Translations under genes and position numbers: made by a program | Shown here: positions 11,887 to 21,573 of the stretch, piece by piece | How the letters are laid out: every line of letters begins with the position of its first letter | How positions within the stretch are numbered: position 1 is the first letter of the stretch | Source: Leptodactylus fallax | Lineage: Eukaryota; Chordata; Amphibia; Anura; Leptodactylidae | Direction of reading: 5' to 3' | Assembly (NCBI GenBank): GCA_947044405.1 | Contig: CAMRHE010001103.1 | Span: forward strand, 56,001-120,000 | Length of the DNA: 64,000 nucleotides | Notes under the pieces: generated by a model | Databases searched by the model: none | The model's input: the letters and a program-made list of their open reading frames with translations, nothing else | What the model was told of the DNA's origin: nothing

Positions 11887-12861
11887 TGTAAGAGACAGCC
11901 AATGTTGTCCTAAGCTTCATTTGTCTGTATAAACTGTTAATGTTGAATGTATTTCTGTGATTCTGTTCCTTTAAGACAGCAGCCATTGTAATTGTGACAT
12001 GATGCTGGAGTGACTTCCCCCCCCCCCTTTTATGTCAGCTTGCCTGTTCTGCAGACAGAATGTGAGCAGAGAAGCAGGAAGTGACGAGACAGAGAGCAGC
12101 AGCCATCTTAGCAAGTGTTGTATTGAACTGGTGTGGAGATTTTTCTGTACAGCTAAGCTGTATCTTGGTCCAGAGACAAACAGAGTGTAAAGAGACAACA
12201 GGACTAGTGAGTCCACGTGAAAGGAACTGTGCTCAGTGGCTGATCAGTGAGACTGACATTGTGACTGTGTATATGGATACCACAGATAGAGACTCGCAGT
12301 GCTGTTGATGTACTGGACGGCACCTGCTAAACCCCGGCTTACAACCCAGCTCAGTGTATGGATTCGGCAGGACTGTCAGTGTGCTGAGTGGAATCTGCTG
12401 TTGGATTACATTGCATTCATTGGGTTTCCCTGTTAAAGAGGACTTCATTTCTCCCAAGATCCTGATAACAGTGAGGAGAGGACGCTTCACTATAAAAGAA
12501 AGGACCGACTTTGGGCCCCACCGCGCGCTTCTACGGACTGTAAGCGGTCCACCTGGACCACTGGGGAAAAGGGGGTGCACCCAAATGTGATGTCAGGGTC
12601 AGTTAGGGATAGTTTTGAGTATATTGTTCATTCAGTGTCCATACTGCAGAAGTGGACAGAGTAAAAGTAGAAACCATTGCAGAATTTGCCTTGAAATTGT
12701 TCATGCTATATTGTATATTTTGCTTGTCTTTATCCCTGTCATTTTACCTTCAAATAGCCTTTATTAACTTATAGTAAATATATATTCTTTTCTTGAACTA
12801 CCGCGTGTGCGTTCATTTCTGGTTGCGGAGTCCAAACCACCTGCCTTGCTCTCGGTTCACA
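11887..12861 (+). repeat. left LTR (975 bp)
   Basis: Begins TGTAAGAGACAGCC and ends GGTTCACA, giving TG...CA termini shared with the right LTR. It contains candidate TATA sequences (tataaactg near 11,928; actataaaagaaagg near 12,488). I could not settle the transcription start or the polyadenylation site. Confidence 0.95.
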
Positions 12862-12864
12862 AAT

Positions 12865-12882
12865 TGGCGTAGTCGGCAGGAT
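12865..12882 (+). other. primer binding site, tRNA-Ser type
   Basis: TGGCGTAGTCGGCAGGAT begins 3 bases after the LTR. Read in reverse complement it gives ATCCTGCCGACTACG plus CCA, which matches the 3' end of vertebrate tRNA-Ser(AGA/TGA) as I remember it, over 18 bases. Confidence 0.8.
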
Positions 12883-12894
12883 CCGCTTACCAGA

Positions 12895-13920
12895 ATGGAC
12901 GGTGACGCACCCGTTCGGGAGAATGGTGCTGGAGGAAGAATGCCAGCAGGGGCTATAATGAGTCAGTTAGCTAAATTTGATGGCAATAATATGTCAGTGA
13001 GTATGTGGGTGGAACAGATACGAATGATACAGCGAATGTACCAGACCGCACCAGAAGTACTAGTAGAGCTAGCAATATTGACATTACAAGGGGATGCTAA
13101 GACCACGGTGATATTGAGGCCATTTGAACAAAGGCAGACATTTGAGCAAGTAGTCCAGATTCTAGAAACCATTTATGGAGAAACTGCATTGCTGGGGTCT
13201 CTGCAGGCTCAGTTCTTCCAGAGGGTACAACAGGAGAATGAAAGCCTTCCCCAATATGCAAATGCCCTACAAGAACTGCTCCGAGATATTCAAGTGAAGG
13301 AAAGAGGGGGCTCGCCAGCCTTCTGTAACCCTGATCGGACTCTCCGTGACCAGTTTGTCCTGGGGATACGTGACGGCAGTTTAACTGTGACTATGCAGGA
13401 TTTTATACGACGAGAGACTGATGCTAAATTCCATGATGTACAGGTAGAGGCCATCTCCCGTGCCAATAGTATGTTCCCGAAGCCCCAGACCGCAGTTGGA
13501 GTTACTTTGTCACAGGGGGCTAGTTCTGGCTCAGAGACAGTAGAAAAGGGGACGGTTAAAGAAATTCTCACAGTAATGCAGAAACTGCAAGAGCAAATGG
13601 AACACTTGCACACCCGTTGTGATGAACATTCTATGAAAATTGCAGACTTCCAGAAAACTGGAGGTGAAAGGGTGAGCCATCCACACCCAGCAAGTCAGAA
13701 TCACCCACCACCCCGCTGGAGGGGTGAGGATAGGACCTACCGAAGGGGTCCAAATCATTTAGTGCAGTGCTCAGGAGAAATCGAAGGGGCTTACCGAAGG
13801 GGCCCAAACAGATGGCCAGAACGACGGGAGATACGCTGCTGGGAGTGTGGACGGATGGGCCACGTTGCTGCTAGATGTCCAGAGCAGCGACAAACTTATG
13901 AGAGACCGCCGTTAAACTGA
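12895..13920 (+). CDS. retrotransposon Gag
   Basis: Structural protein of the LTR element, predicted 341 residues. I chose ATG 12,895, the first in frame after the primer site; the frame is open further upstream into the LTR, but those codons precede the likely leader. The N-terminal two thirds look like a helical capsid domain (for example QTFEQVVQILETIYGE and TLRDQFVLGIRDG). A basic, arginine-rich stretch follows, then one CCHC zinc knuckle, CWECGRMGHVAARC, at residues 315-328. The gene ends TTA AAC TGA, and the pol frame lies at -1 relative to it. The capsid region recalls the Gag-derived PNMA/Arc-type proteins of vertebrates; that is an impression without alignment. Confidence 0.92.
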   Translation: MDGDAPVRENGAGGRMPAGAIMSQLAKFDGNNMSVSMWVEQIRMIQRMYQTAPEVLVELAILTLQGDAKTTVILRPFEQRQTFEQVVQILETIYGETALLGSLQAQFFQRVQQENESLPQYANALQELLRDIQVKERGGSPAFCNPDRTLRDQFVLGIRDGSLTVTMQDFIRRETDAKFHDVQVEAISRANSMFPKPQTAVGVTLSQGASSGSETVEKGTVKEILTVMQKLQEQMEHLHTRCDEHSMKIADFQKTGGERVSHPHPASQNHPPPRWRGEDRTYRRGPNHLVQCSGEIEGAYRRGPNRWPERREIRCWECGRMGHVAARCPEQRQTYERPPLN

Positions 13921-13958
13921 AGTCCCCTGCTGCTGTAGGGCGTGTAGTAGGGGAGACT
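13911..13958 (+). promoter_or_regulatory. candidate -1 ribosomal frameshift signal
   Basis: The heptamer GTTAAAC (13,911-13,917) lies in the gag frame as G TTA AAC, directly before the gag stop TGA. The pol frame is open from 13,902 on at -1, so the two frames overlap by only 19 bases and the heptamer is inside that overlap. The same heptamer is the known slip site of equine arteritis virus. Just downstream, AGTCCCCT (13,921-13,928) can pair with AGGGG(AG)ACT (13,949-13,958) around a 20-base loop. Read-through of the TGA cannot reach pol, because pol is in another frame. Confidence 0.72.
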
Positions 13959-13970
13959 GACAAGGAGACT

Positions 13971-16900
13971 ATGTGGGGAGAATGCCCTAATGATGACCTG
14001 ATCGCTGCAAGTCCTGTTATACAGGTGGAAATGGAGGGTATTCCGGTTACCGGGATGATTGACACGGGTTCCCAAGTAACGACCTTGAGTAGAGACTGTT
14101 ATGAACGGTACTTCCAGCAACATGTGAAATATGATCCCCATACATTCGTACGAGTGGTCGCAGCTAACCAGTTACCAGTTCCAGTCGTGGGAGTGGCCTG
14201 GATGAATGTCCGGGTATGTGGCCAAGATCTAGGTAGGAAAGGCATTGTGGTGGTACAGGAGTCACATGAAGTAAAGGTCCCTGTCATTTTGGGGATGAAT
14301 GTGTTAAAAGAATTAGATCAGATCCTCTTTGAAAAGAAAGGTCACGGTTATTGGAAAGAAACCACCACCCATCGGCCTACTCAAACAGCTTTCCAGCGGC
14401 TGATCCGGACATGTGGCTTACAGAAAAGTTCAGATGCACAGCGTCCTCTGGCTCGAATTTCAGTTCCTTTGCATACAAAAGTTACACTGCCACCCAGTCG
14501 GGAGACAATAGTGTCCATGCCCATAGGCACCTGTCGGAAACTAGAGGGCATAGCTGTGTTGGTAGAACCACTGCAGGCAGCTGAAGGAGGTGTTGATCCG
14601 CTAGTGGCCCGTTCCTTGGCAATAGTTCGCAATGGAAGAGTACCACTTCGATGTGTAAACACTCAGGACCAGAGTGTGGACCTGACCCCAGGGAGGCAGC
14701 TGGCTGACATCTATGTGACTCCGGAGGAAGTAAGGAAAGTAACTCCAATGCAGCTGAAGCCGACTGAAAGGGATGAGTGGACCGTAACTGTGTCCATGGG
14801 AGAAGATGAGGAACCCACCTCTGAATGGAATGGCCGTGCAATTCGAGAACAGATGAAGATGGATGCAAGTTCATGTTCTCTGGAATGGGTACAGAAGGTA
14901 GATGAACTGTTGTGGGAGAACCGAGCCGCCTTTTCACGGTATGCTGAAGATTTTGGATGTACCACAGGGATCTACCATGAGATTCCCACAGGAGACACCC
15001 CTCCAATTAGAGAGCGCTACCGACAAATTCCTCCACAGTTGTATCAGGAAGTAAAAGAACTGTTAGCTAAGATGCTACAGGGTGGGATCATCCAAGAAAG
15101 CCAGAGTCCCTGGGCAGCTCCTGTGGTGTTAGTAAGAAAAAAAGATGGGTCCATCCGATTTTGCGTAGACTATCGGAAGTTAAACGCTTGCACCGTACGA
15201 GATTCCTACCCCTTGCCACGGATTGAGGAGTCCCTCTCAGCGCTGGGGAGAGCCCGGTACTTCTCCTCACTAGATCTGGCTAGTGGGTATTGGCAGGTGC
15301 CGATGGCCACAAAAGACAAGGAGAAGACGGCATTCATCTTGCCCATGGGACTATACGAATTTAACCGGATGCCCTTCGGGTTGACAAATGCACCCGGAAC
15401 GTTTCAGCGGTTGATGGAGAAATGTCTCGGTGACTTCAACTTTGAGTTCACTCTCATCTACTTGGATGACATTATAGTGTATTCTGCGACCTTTGAAGAC
15501 CATCTCCACCAGTTGGGGCAAGTATTTCGAAGATTGCGGGAACATGGGCTCAAATTGAAACCCAGTAAATGTCGGTTGTTCCAATCTGAAATTGATTACT
15601 TGGGTCACCGCGTATCAGGAGAAGGGGTGAGACCATCAAGAGACAAGATAGCGGCTGTTCAAGATTGGCCAATACCGACTACCCTGCGAGAAGTGAGGGC
15701 GTTCCTTGGAGTAGCCGGTTACTATCGACGGTTTATTAAGGATTTCGCCAAGGTAGCAGCACCACTTAATGCTCTCCTACGAGGCACATCCGGTGGTCCA
15801 AAGAACCGGTCCGTGAAGTGGGGACTTGAACAGGAACAAGCCTTCCAGGCATTAAAGGATGCACTGACAACAGCCCCAATCTTGGCATATGCTGATTACC
15901 ACTTGCCGTTCCAGCTGTATACGGATGCAAGCCTGTATGGTCTTGGAGCAGTGCTTTCCCAGCTTCAGGATGGCCAGGAGAGGGTCATAGCGTACGGCAG
16001 CCGGTCTTTGAGAGATTCTGAAAGAAACCCCGAGAATTATAGTTCATTTAAGTTGGAGCTGTTGGCACTGGTATGGGCCATGACCGAGAAATTCTCTGAA
16101 TATTTGACCGGTGCTGAAGTTTTAGTACTGACTGACAACAACCCACTAGCTCACCTGGAAAATGCCAAGCTCGGGGCGTTAGAGCAGAGGTGGATAGCCC
16201 GAATGACTAAGTTCAATTACCGCATTAAGTATCGGTCCAAGACAGAGAACCAGAATGCTGACGGGCTTTCTAGGGTAACCGCCCAGACCCCCACAGTAGA
16301 CGTGGATCATGACTTGGAGCATGTGGAGGTGCCCGACTTCAGCAGATTTTCACAGGCCTTGGCCGCCGCTAATCAGTTTGAGATGGAGGGGACTGAAACG
16401 GCTCCTTTCTTTGGTCCCTCACGACAGGAATGGGCACAGATACAACAGACCCATGAGGGGCTGGCACAGATGATCAAGTGTGTTGAGAAAGGCCAGAAGC
16501 CCTGTAGAGAGGAAAGAGAACGACTGACACGTGAGATATTATCTGTTCTGAGTCAGTGGGAAAAGTTGGAGATGAAAAATGGAGTGCTATGCCGAAAGGT
16601 CTATTTACCTTCTGAGATCGACATTCGATACCAAATTGTGGTGCCTAGTGAACTGGCTCGCTCGTTGGCAGTTGAGGCTCATAATAAGAATGGACATTTT
16701 GGTCATGAGAAGACCTTTCGTTGGTTACAGCGACTGATTTACTGCCCTGGTCTTTGTCAAATGGTCGAAGAAGTATGCCGCAGCTGTCGAACTTGTGAGA
16801 TCCATAAGGCAATAGAACAGAGAGCTCCCCTGCAAACCATCGTGACCCAGGAACCTTTAGAAATCGTCATGATAGACTATCTAATGGTGGGCCCATCCAA

Positions 16901-18059
16901 TAGCGGACACCAGTATTGCCTCGTAATGGTGGATCACTTCACCAAATTTGCGGTGGTAACCGCCACCAAGGACCAGACAGCTGAGTCAGCAGCTCGTGCT
17001 CTGTGCCAAGATTTCATTCGAGTATATGGGTGCCCTAAACGCATCCACTCCGACCAGGGTGCCTGCTTTGAGGGACACGTAATGAAAGAAGTTCAACGTA
17101 TCTACGGGATAAAGAAGTCGCACACGACTCCATACCACCCTCAGGGAAATGGGGCCTGTGAAAGATTCAACAGAACTCTGCTACAGATGCTGCGGACTCT
17201 GGAGGAAGACAAGAAGTTACAGTGGCCTCAGTTCTTGTCTGAAATGGTGTGGGCCTATAACAATCAGGTCCATTCTACAACGGGGTACTCTCCTTATACA
17301 CTTCTCTTTGGGCGGTCTGGGCGAAGTATAGGAGAATTACAGTTGAATGATGTGGATGGGTTCCCTCCGAGGGATCCAACCTCTTGGGTGCGGGCGCACC
17401 GGCAGAGACTTGAGACGATCCATCGATTGGTGCGGCAGCGCCTGCAAGAACATCCCCATCCTGATAAGACCCCAGTGCAAGAAGCACCATTGCAACCAGG
17501 TGACCTGGTGCTAGTTCGTGTCAAGAAACCCCAAGGGAAATTGGAAAGCAGATGGGAGGCTTTGCCGTATCGTGTTGTTGGCCGCAAGTATGCGAATGGG
17601 CCAGTGTACCAGGTCCAGAAAGAAGGAACTGATTGTGTTCGACTACTTCACCGAAATATGTTGCGCCTGTGTCATTCTGAAGGGACAAATCACGATGGGC
17701 CTGCCAATGTGAATGAGCTCCCACAGTCAGAGAATGGAGGTGCGGAATGGGCCTCCGACGAGGAGGATGATTGTTGGCCGATCCCTGTTCCTGGGGATGT
17801 TCCACCTGTGACTACTGTATCTCCGGCCTGTGCCCCCTCAGGTGCGGAATCCGCTGGTCCTTCTCAGCCCATAGCTGCAGCACCCCATAATATACCACCG
17901 GTCCTCAGACGGACCACTAGGCCAAATGCTGGTATTCCCCCTGTTCGGTATGCGCAGGATGAGTTTGTTTGGCCTGCCATACATCGGTATACTACCACCC
18001 TGTGCATAAAAGTACAACCCTCTGGATATACAGTCATAGGCAGGGACTGCCAATCTTAA
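13971..18059 (+). CDS. retrotransposon Pol (protease, RT, RNase H, integrase)
   Basis: 1362 residues counted from the first ATG, although it is probably made as a Gag-Pol fusion, with pol readable from about 13,902. Aspartic protease: DTG at residues 31-33. Reverse transcriptase: palm motif YLDDIIVYS at about 497-505, preceded by DYRKLN and LDLASGYWQ. RNase H: YTDASLYGLGAVLS near 650 and LTDNNPLAH. Integrase: an HHCC zinc module (HNKNGHFGH ... CRSCRTC, from about 902), then a catalytic D,D35E triad with D in MIDYLMVG, D in HSDQG and E in GACERFN. A GPF/Y-like segment (WEALPYRVVGRKYANGPVYQV) and a proline-rich tail follow; I see no chromodomain. No frameshift or stop interrupts it, so the enzyme set looks functional. 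Confidence 0.95.
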   Translation: MWGECPNDDLIAASPVIQVEMEGIPVTGMIDTGSQVTTLSRDCYERYFQQHVKYDPHTFVRVVAANQLPVPVVGVAWMNVRVCGQDLGRKGIVVVQESHEVKVPVILGMNVLKELDQILFEKKGHGYWKETTTHRPTQTAFQRLIRTCGLQKSSDAQRPLARISVPLHTKVTLPPSRETIVSMPIGTCRKLEGIAVLVEPLQAAEGGVDPLVARSLAIVRNGRVPLRCVNTQDQSVDLTPGRQLADIYVTPEEVRKVTPMQLKPTERDEWTVTVSMGEDEEPTSEWNGRAIREQMKMDASSCSLEWVQKVDELLWENRAAFSRYAEDFGCTTGIYHEIPTGDTPPIRERYRQIPPQLYQEVKELLAKMLQGGIIQESQSPWAAPVVLVRKKDGSIRFCVDYRKLNACTVRDSYPLPRIEESLSALGRARYFSSLDLASGYWQVPMATKDKEKTAFILPMGLYEFNRMPFGLTNAPGTFQRLMEKCLGDFNFEFTLIYLDDIIVYSATFEDHLHQLGQVFRRLREHGLKLKPSKCRLFQSEIDYLGHRVSGEGVRPSRDKIAAVQDWPIPTTLREVRAFLGVAGYYRRFIKDFAKVAAPLNALLRGTSGGPKNRSVKWGLEQEQAFQALKDALTTAPILAYADYHLPFQLYTDASLYGLGAVLSQLQDGQERVIAYGSRSLRDSERNPENYSSFKLELLALVWAMTEKFSEYLTGAEVLVLTDNNPLAHLENAKLGALEQRWIARMTKFNYRIKYRSKTENQNADGLSRVTAQTPTVDVDHDLEHVEVPDFSRFSQALAAANQFEMEGTETAPFFGPSRQEWAQIQQTHEGLAQMIKCVEKGQKPCREERERLTREILSVLSQWEKLEMKNGVLCRKVYLPSEIDIRYQIVVPSELARSLAVEAHNKNGHFGHEKTFRWLQRLIYCPGLCQMVEEVCRSCRTCEIHKAIEQRAPLQTIVTQEPLEIVMIDYLMVGPSNSGHQYCLVMVDHFTKFAVVTATKDQTAESAARALCQDFIRVYGCPKRIHSDQGACFEGHVMKEVQRIYGIKKSHTTPYHPQGNGACERFNRTLLQMLRTLEEDKKLQWPQFLSEMVWAYNNQVHSTTGYSPYTLLFGRSGRSIGELQLNDVDGFPPRDPTSWVRAHRQRLETIHRLVRQRLQEHPHPDKTPVQEAPLQPGDLVLVRVKKPQGKLESRWEALPYRVVGRKYANGPVYQVQKEGTDCVRLLHRNMLRLCHSEGTNHDGPANVNELPQSENGGAEWASDEEDDCWPIPVPGDVPPVTTVSPACAPSGAESAGPSQPIAAAPHNIPPVLRRTTRPNAGIPPVRYAQDEFVWPAIHRYTTTLCIKVQPSGYTVIGRDCQS

Positions 18060-18073
18060 AGTGGGGGGGAATA
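18058..18073 (+). other. polypurine tract
   Basis: AAAGTGGGGGGGA and then ATA, immediately before the TG of the right LTR; the usual plus-strand primer position. It overlaps the pol stop codon. Confidence 0.85.
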
Positions 18074-19037
18074 TGTAAGAGACAGCCAATGTTGTCCTAA
18101 GCTTCATTTGTCTGTATAAACTGTTAATGTTGAATGTATTTCTGTGATTCTGTTCCTTTAAGACAGCAGCCATTGTAATTGTGACATGATGCTGGAGTGA
18201 CTTCCCCCCCCCCCTTTTATGTCAGCTTGCCTGTTCTGCAGACAGAATGTGAGCAGAGAAGCAGGAAGTGACGAGACAGAGAGCAGCAGCCATCTTAGCA
18301 AGTGTTGTATTGAACTGGTGTGGAGATTTTTCTGTACAGCTAAGCTGTATCTTGGTCCAGAGACAAACAGAGTGTAAAGAGACAACAGGACTAGTGAGTC
18401 CACGTGAAAGGAACTGTGCTCAGTGGCTGATCAGTGAGACTGACATTGTGACTGTGTATATGGATACCACAGATAGAGACTCGCAGTGCTGTTGATGTAC
18501 TGGACGGCACCTGCTAAACCCCGGCTTACAACCCAGCCCAGGGTGTGGATTCGGCAGGGACTGTCAGTGTGCTGAGTGGAATCTGCTGTTGGATTACATT
18601 GCATTCATTGGGTTACCCTGTTAAAGGGGGCTCCTTTCCCCCCAGGCCGGTAACAGGGGGGGGGGGGGGGCCCCCCAAAAAAAAAAGGGGGGCCTGGGGG
18701 GGCCCCCGCGCCCCCCCCCGGGGGGGGGGGGGGGCCCCCCGCGCGGGGGGGGGGGGGGGGGGGGCCCCAAGGGGGGGGGGGGGGGGGGGGGGGGTAGGGT
18801 TGGGTTTATTGTTTTTTTTGGGGGCCCACTGGGGAGGGGGGGGGGGAAAAAAAAAAAAAAACTGTGGAATTTGTGTGTAAATTTTTTTTTTTTTATATAT
18901 TTTTTTTTTTTTTTTCCCTTTTTTTTTTACAAAAAAAATTTTTTAATAAGTAAATATATATTCTTTTCTTGAACTACCGCGTGTGCGTTCATTTCTGGTT
19001 GCGGAGTCCAAACCACCTGCCTTGCTCTCGGTTCACA
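18074..19037 (+). repeat. right LTR (964 bp, 3' part corrupted)
   Basis: I found no difference from the left LTR up to about 18,530. From about 18,630 to 18,950 the sequence turns into long G, C, A and T runs that still follow the left LTR in outline, then clean identity returns (agtaaatatatattctttt to GGTTCACA). This looks like a failed consensus, not biological divergence. Confidence 0.92.
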
Positions 19038-19041
19038 CAAC

Positions 19042-19481
19042 CATAACAATGGCAGCCACAGGACCCCCATAATACCACCATATGGAGCACCATAGCAGCA
19101 ATGACAGCAAGAACACCCAAAAATATTGGACCTGCCACAAGATCCTCATAGTAGTATCAGATTGGTGCATGGCATCCTGGGTAAGTGAATATTGTCCGTT
19201 ATCTGCTGGAGTAATCCAGTAGTTAGCAGCCTAAAGTACCTCTGTAGGAGACAGTATGTTGTGTGGGGGCCAGTAAAGGGTCCCTTACTGTATGGGTGCC
19301 TATAACTGGGACAGTATACTATATGGGGACCAATAAAGGAGCAATACACCAAGGGGGAGTCAGTAAAAGGGAAGTTGTATCGTGTGAAGGTGTCAGTATA
19401 GGGGGATGTTGTAACATGTGAGGGGGGGGGGTGCACTCAAATGCTTGATCTGGGGCCCCATATTTCCTAGTTATGCCCCTG
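19042..19481. other. flanking non-coding repeat
   Basis: The sequence right of the retrotransposon resembles that left of it: 'acaatggcagccacaggaccc' phrases, then degenerate 'ggggaccaataaagg/gggccagtaaaggg' units. It ends in 'cctagttatgcccctg' at 19,481, the inverse of the caggggcgtaa word at 10,828. Confidence 0.45.
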
Positions 19482-19885
19482 AGTGAAGGTGTTTGGGCAT
19501 CTTCACTTTACCCACCATCATTAGTCGGCCGTGACAGACTTGTGGCAGTATTGTGTAAGTGGTAAGCACAACTGATACTCCATTACTGTGGAGGGGATTA
19601 TCTACACGGAAACATTTTGGGACATTGGTGGCAGAATTATAACCCAGCCTGGCACATGGAGGGTGCAGTACACCGACTCTGCTACAGTATGTCTGTAGGT
19701 CTCACTGCTGCCTCATCACAATCATAGCATTCAAAGTCTGAACACCTCCTTATCACCCTGCCCTTTGTATCAAGCCCAGAGACTTGTTTGTTGGTGATAG
19801 GGTGCGAGGACTAGAAAGGGTTAAAGTCATCAATTCCCAGGGATCAGACAATGTACACATAAGACAATAGACCAGGCCCCACTTA
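19482..19885. other. unassigned sequence
   Basis: No gene, RNA or repeat end recognised. Confidence 0.5.
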
Positions 19886-20291
19886 GGGTGGGTTCACACT
19901 TGTGCCGGCACTCTGTCCGCCACGAATCCTACGTAAATGTCGGAAAACTGGAGAAGGAAAGGTTTGCGATGCTTTGCTTAAAAACCCATTCACTTGAATG
20001 GGTTTTTAAAGCAATGCGCGCGTGTGCGCTTACACGCTCTGCACCGCGAAGCCGTTTCTTTCGTCAGACACAAAGTCCTGCATGTTCGACTTTGTTTCCG
20101 ATGAAAAAAACCGGCTTCGCGGCGCAGAGGGTGTAAGCGCACACCCGCGCATTGCTTTAAAAACCCATAGAAGTGAATGGATTTTTAAGTAAAGCGTCAC
20201 AAACCTTTCCCGATCCAGTCCCTATCCAGTTTTCCGACATTTAGGTTGGATTCACAGCGGACGGAGTGCCAGCGCAAGTGTGAACCCACCC
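19886..20291. mobile_element. foldback MITE, PIF/Harbinger-like
   Basis: A 406-bp palindrome flanked by TTA at 19,883-19,885 and 20,292-20,294. It starts GGGTGGGTTCACACTTG and ends CAAGTGTGAACCCACCC. The arms pair almost throughout: 'gccggcactctgtccgc' with 'gcggacggagtgccagcgc', 'gtcggaaaactgga' with 'tccagttttccgac', 'gcgcgtgtgcgcttaca' with 'tgtaagcgcacacccgcgc'. It encodes no protein. The TTA duplication is typical of Harbinger MITEs. Confidence 0.85.
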
Positions 20292-20294
20292 TTA

Positions 20295-21573
20295 TCTGTA
20301 CGCTCCTATGTGGTCAACCTTATGTAGACAAAGCTCAAACAAAAAATATCAAGTGGCAGCAGGGGGGTCAGGGCAGCATTTAATGGGTACATAGGTGATG
20401 ATCCCTAGGCCCTCGGTTCTTAGCCTGTGGTACATGTACCCCTGTGTTTACATGTACCATCTCAAGGCTTGGGCTCTATCTACGGGTTGTAATACCACAG
20501 ACAACCTATAGACATGTGTGGCGCTGTTTCTGGGAGAAAGCAGACATGAACTACAACCCCTTTAGGGGAAGTCCCAAAATCCTTGCTTGTCTAAGGACCC
20601 ATCACCATGGCCTGCTGGTTAAGCATGCTTGGCAAGCGTTGGCATGTACAGTACCCCTTTTTAAGACCAGACCTCACCCTTAAGTTGTTGTGTCACAGCC
20701 TCACAGCGCATTGTGGTGTGGACTGGAATGAATATCCAGCAGCCATGACAGCTCCACGGGAAGCCTCTGGAAGTTAGCCAGTATGCCTAAAATGAGTTCA
20801 TGAGGTTTGAACAAACATGACCATTTTCTTTTACCAGCAGCGCCCCTCTTGTCCATTGGCTATTTCTGGTATTGCAGCTCAATCCTATTAAAGTGAAAGA
20901 AATGTGACCTCAGAGTGGAACTATTAATGACAGAAAGGAGCCATATACAGGGCTTGTTTCACCTCACTGATCCCTGCCATTCTTGTTACTGGGTCTCTAC
21001 TTCCTGCTAGGAAACGCCTTCTTTGCCAATCACTACCTGCGGGGTGTCATCCCTGCCTCCATGGATTGGCTGAACAAGTATTGCCTGTGTCTTGGGATTG
21101 GACCAGAGAGTAAGTAAGCGTCAGAACGAGAGGGTATGTTATGTAGCAGGAGCGCCATCCACTGCATAGTGGCGATTCTGGGGAACTGCAGTGCCGGCGC
21201 TCCTATTACCTGAATAGGAGAGGTGGTGCACACACCGCCCACCCAACACCAGTTTCCAGCACCCAGAGTCTATGGCAACAGCTGATCTGTGAAGGATCCC
21301 GTGGATAGGTCATCACTATGAAAGTTCAATTCTAGTGAATCCCATCCAGAAAAATACACACAACGGACACGCCGCGAATTCCAAAACTGTTGCAGTTTTG
21401 GAAATTGCAGCATGTCAATTATACCTACGGAAATGTTGGAGGTTTCCCTATAGGTATAATAGAAGCAGAAAGCAGACTGTGAAAAGCGCAGTGGGAAAAT
21501 CCGTCATGCGTTGCTGCCACAGTTTTTCACGCAGCGCTTTTTTTTCTGCGGCCCGCTACATGGGACCTTAGTC
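20295..21573. other. unassigned sequence
   Basis: No conserved coding sequence or splice-supported exon recognised. Positions 21,370-21,570 hold short self-complementary words (ccaaaactg/cagttttgg, cctacgg...cctataggt), probably another decayed foldback element without clear ends. Confidence 0.45.

Larger units (their letters stand above)
11887..19037 (+). mobile_element. Ty3/gypsy-type LTR retrotransposon, near-intact
   Basis: A 7151-bp element flanked by the 4-bp duplication CAAC (11,883-11,886 and 19,038-19,041). The order is LTR, primer binding site, gag, pol (protease, reverse transcriptase, RNase H, integrase), polypurine tract, LTR. Integrase follows RNase H, the order of Ty3/gypsy elements and retroviruses. 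No env fits, because pol ends 14 bases before the right LTR. Both reading frames are open throughout, and the LTRs show no difference that I could find over about their first 440 bases, so insertion was recent. The last third of the right LTR appears corrupted in the assembly. Confidence 0.95.

Noticed and set aside
11569..11986. Proline- and glycine-rich frames on both strands
   Set aside because: Caused by long G and C runs in suspect sequence.
13918..13920. Stop-codon read-through as the way to express pol
   Set aside because: Pol is in the -1 frame relative to gag, so read-through of this TGA would not reach it.
14000..18059. An env gene in the retrotransposon
   Set aside because: Pol ends directly before the polypurine tract and right LTR; no room and no such frame.
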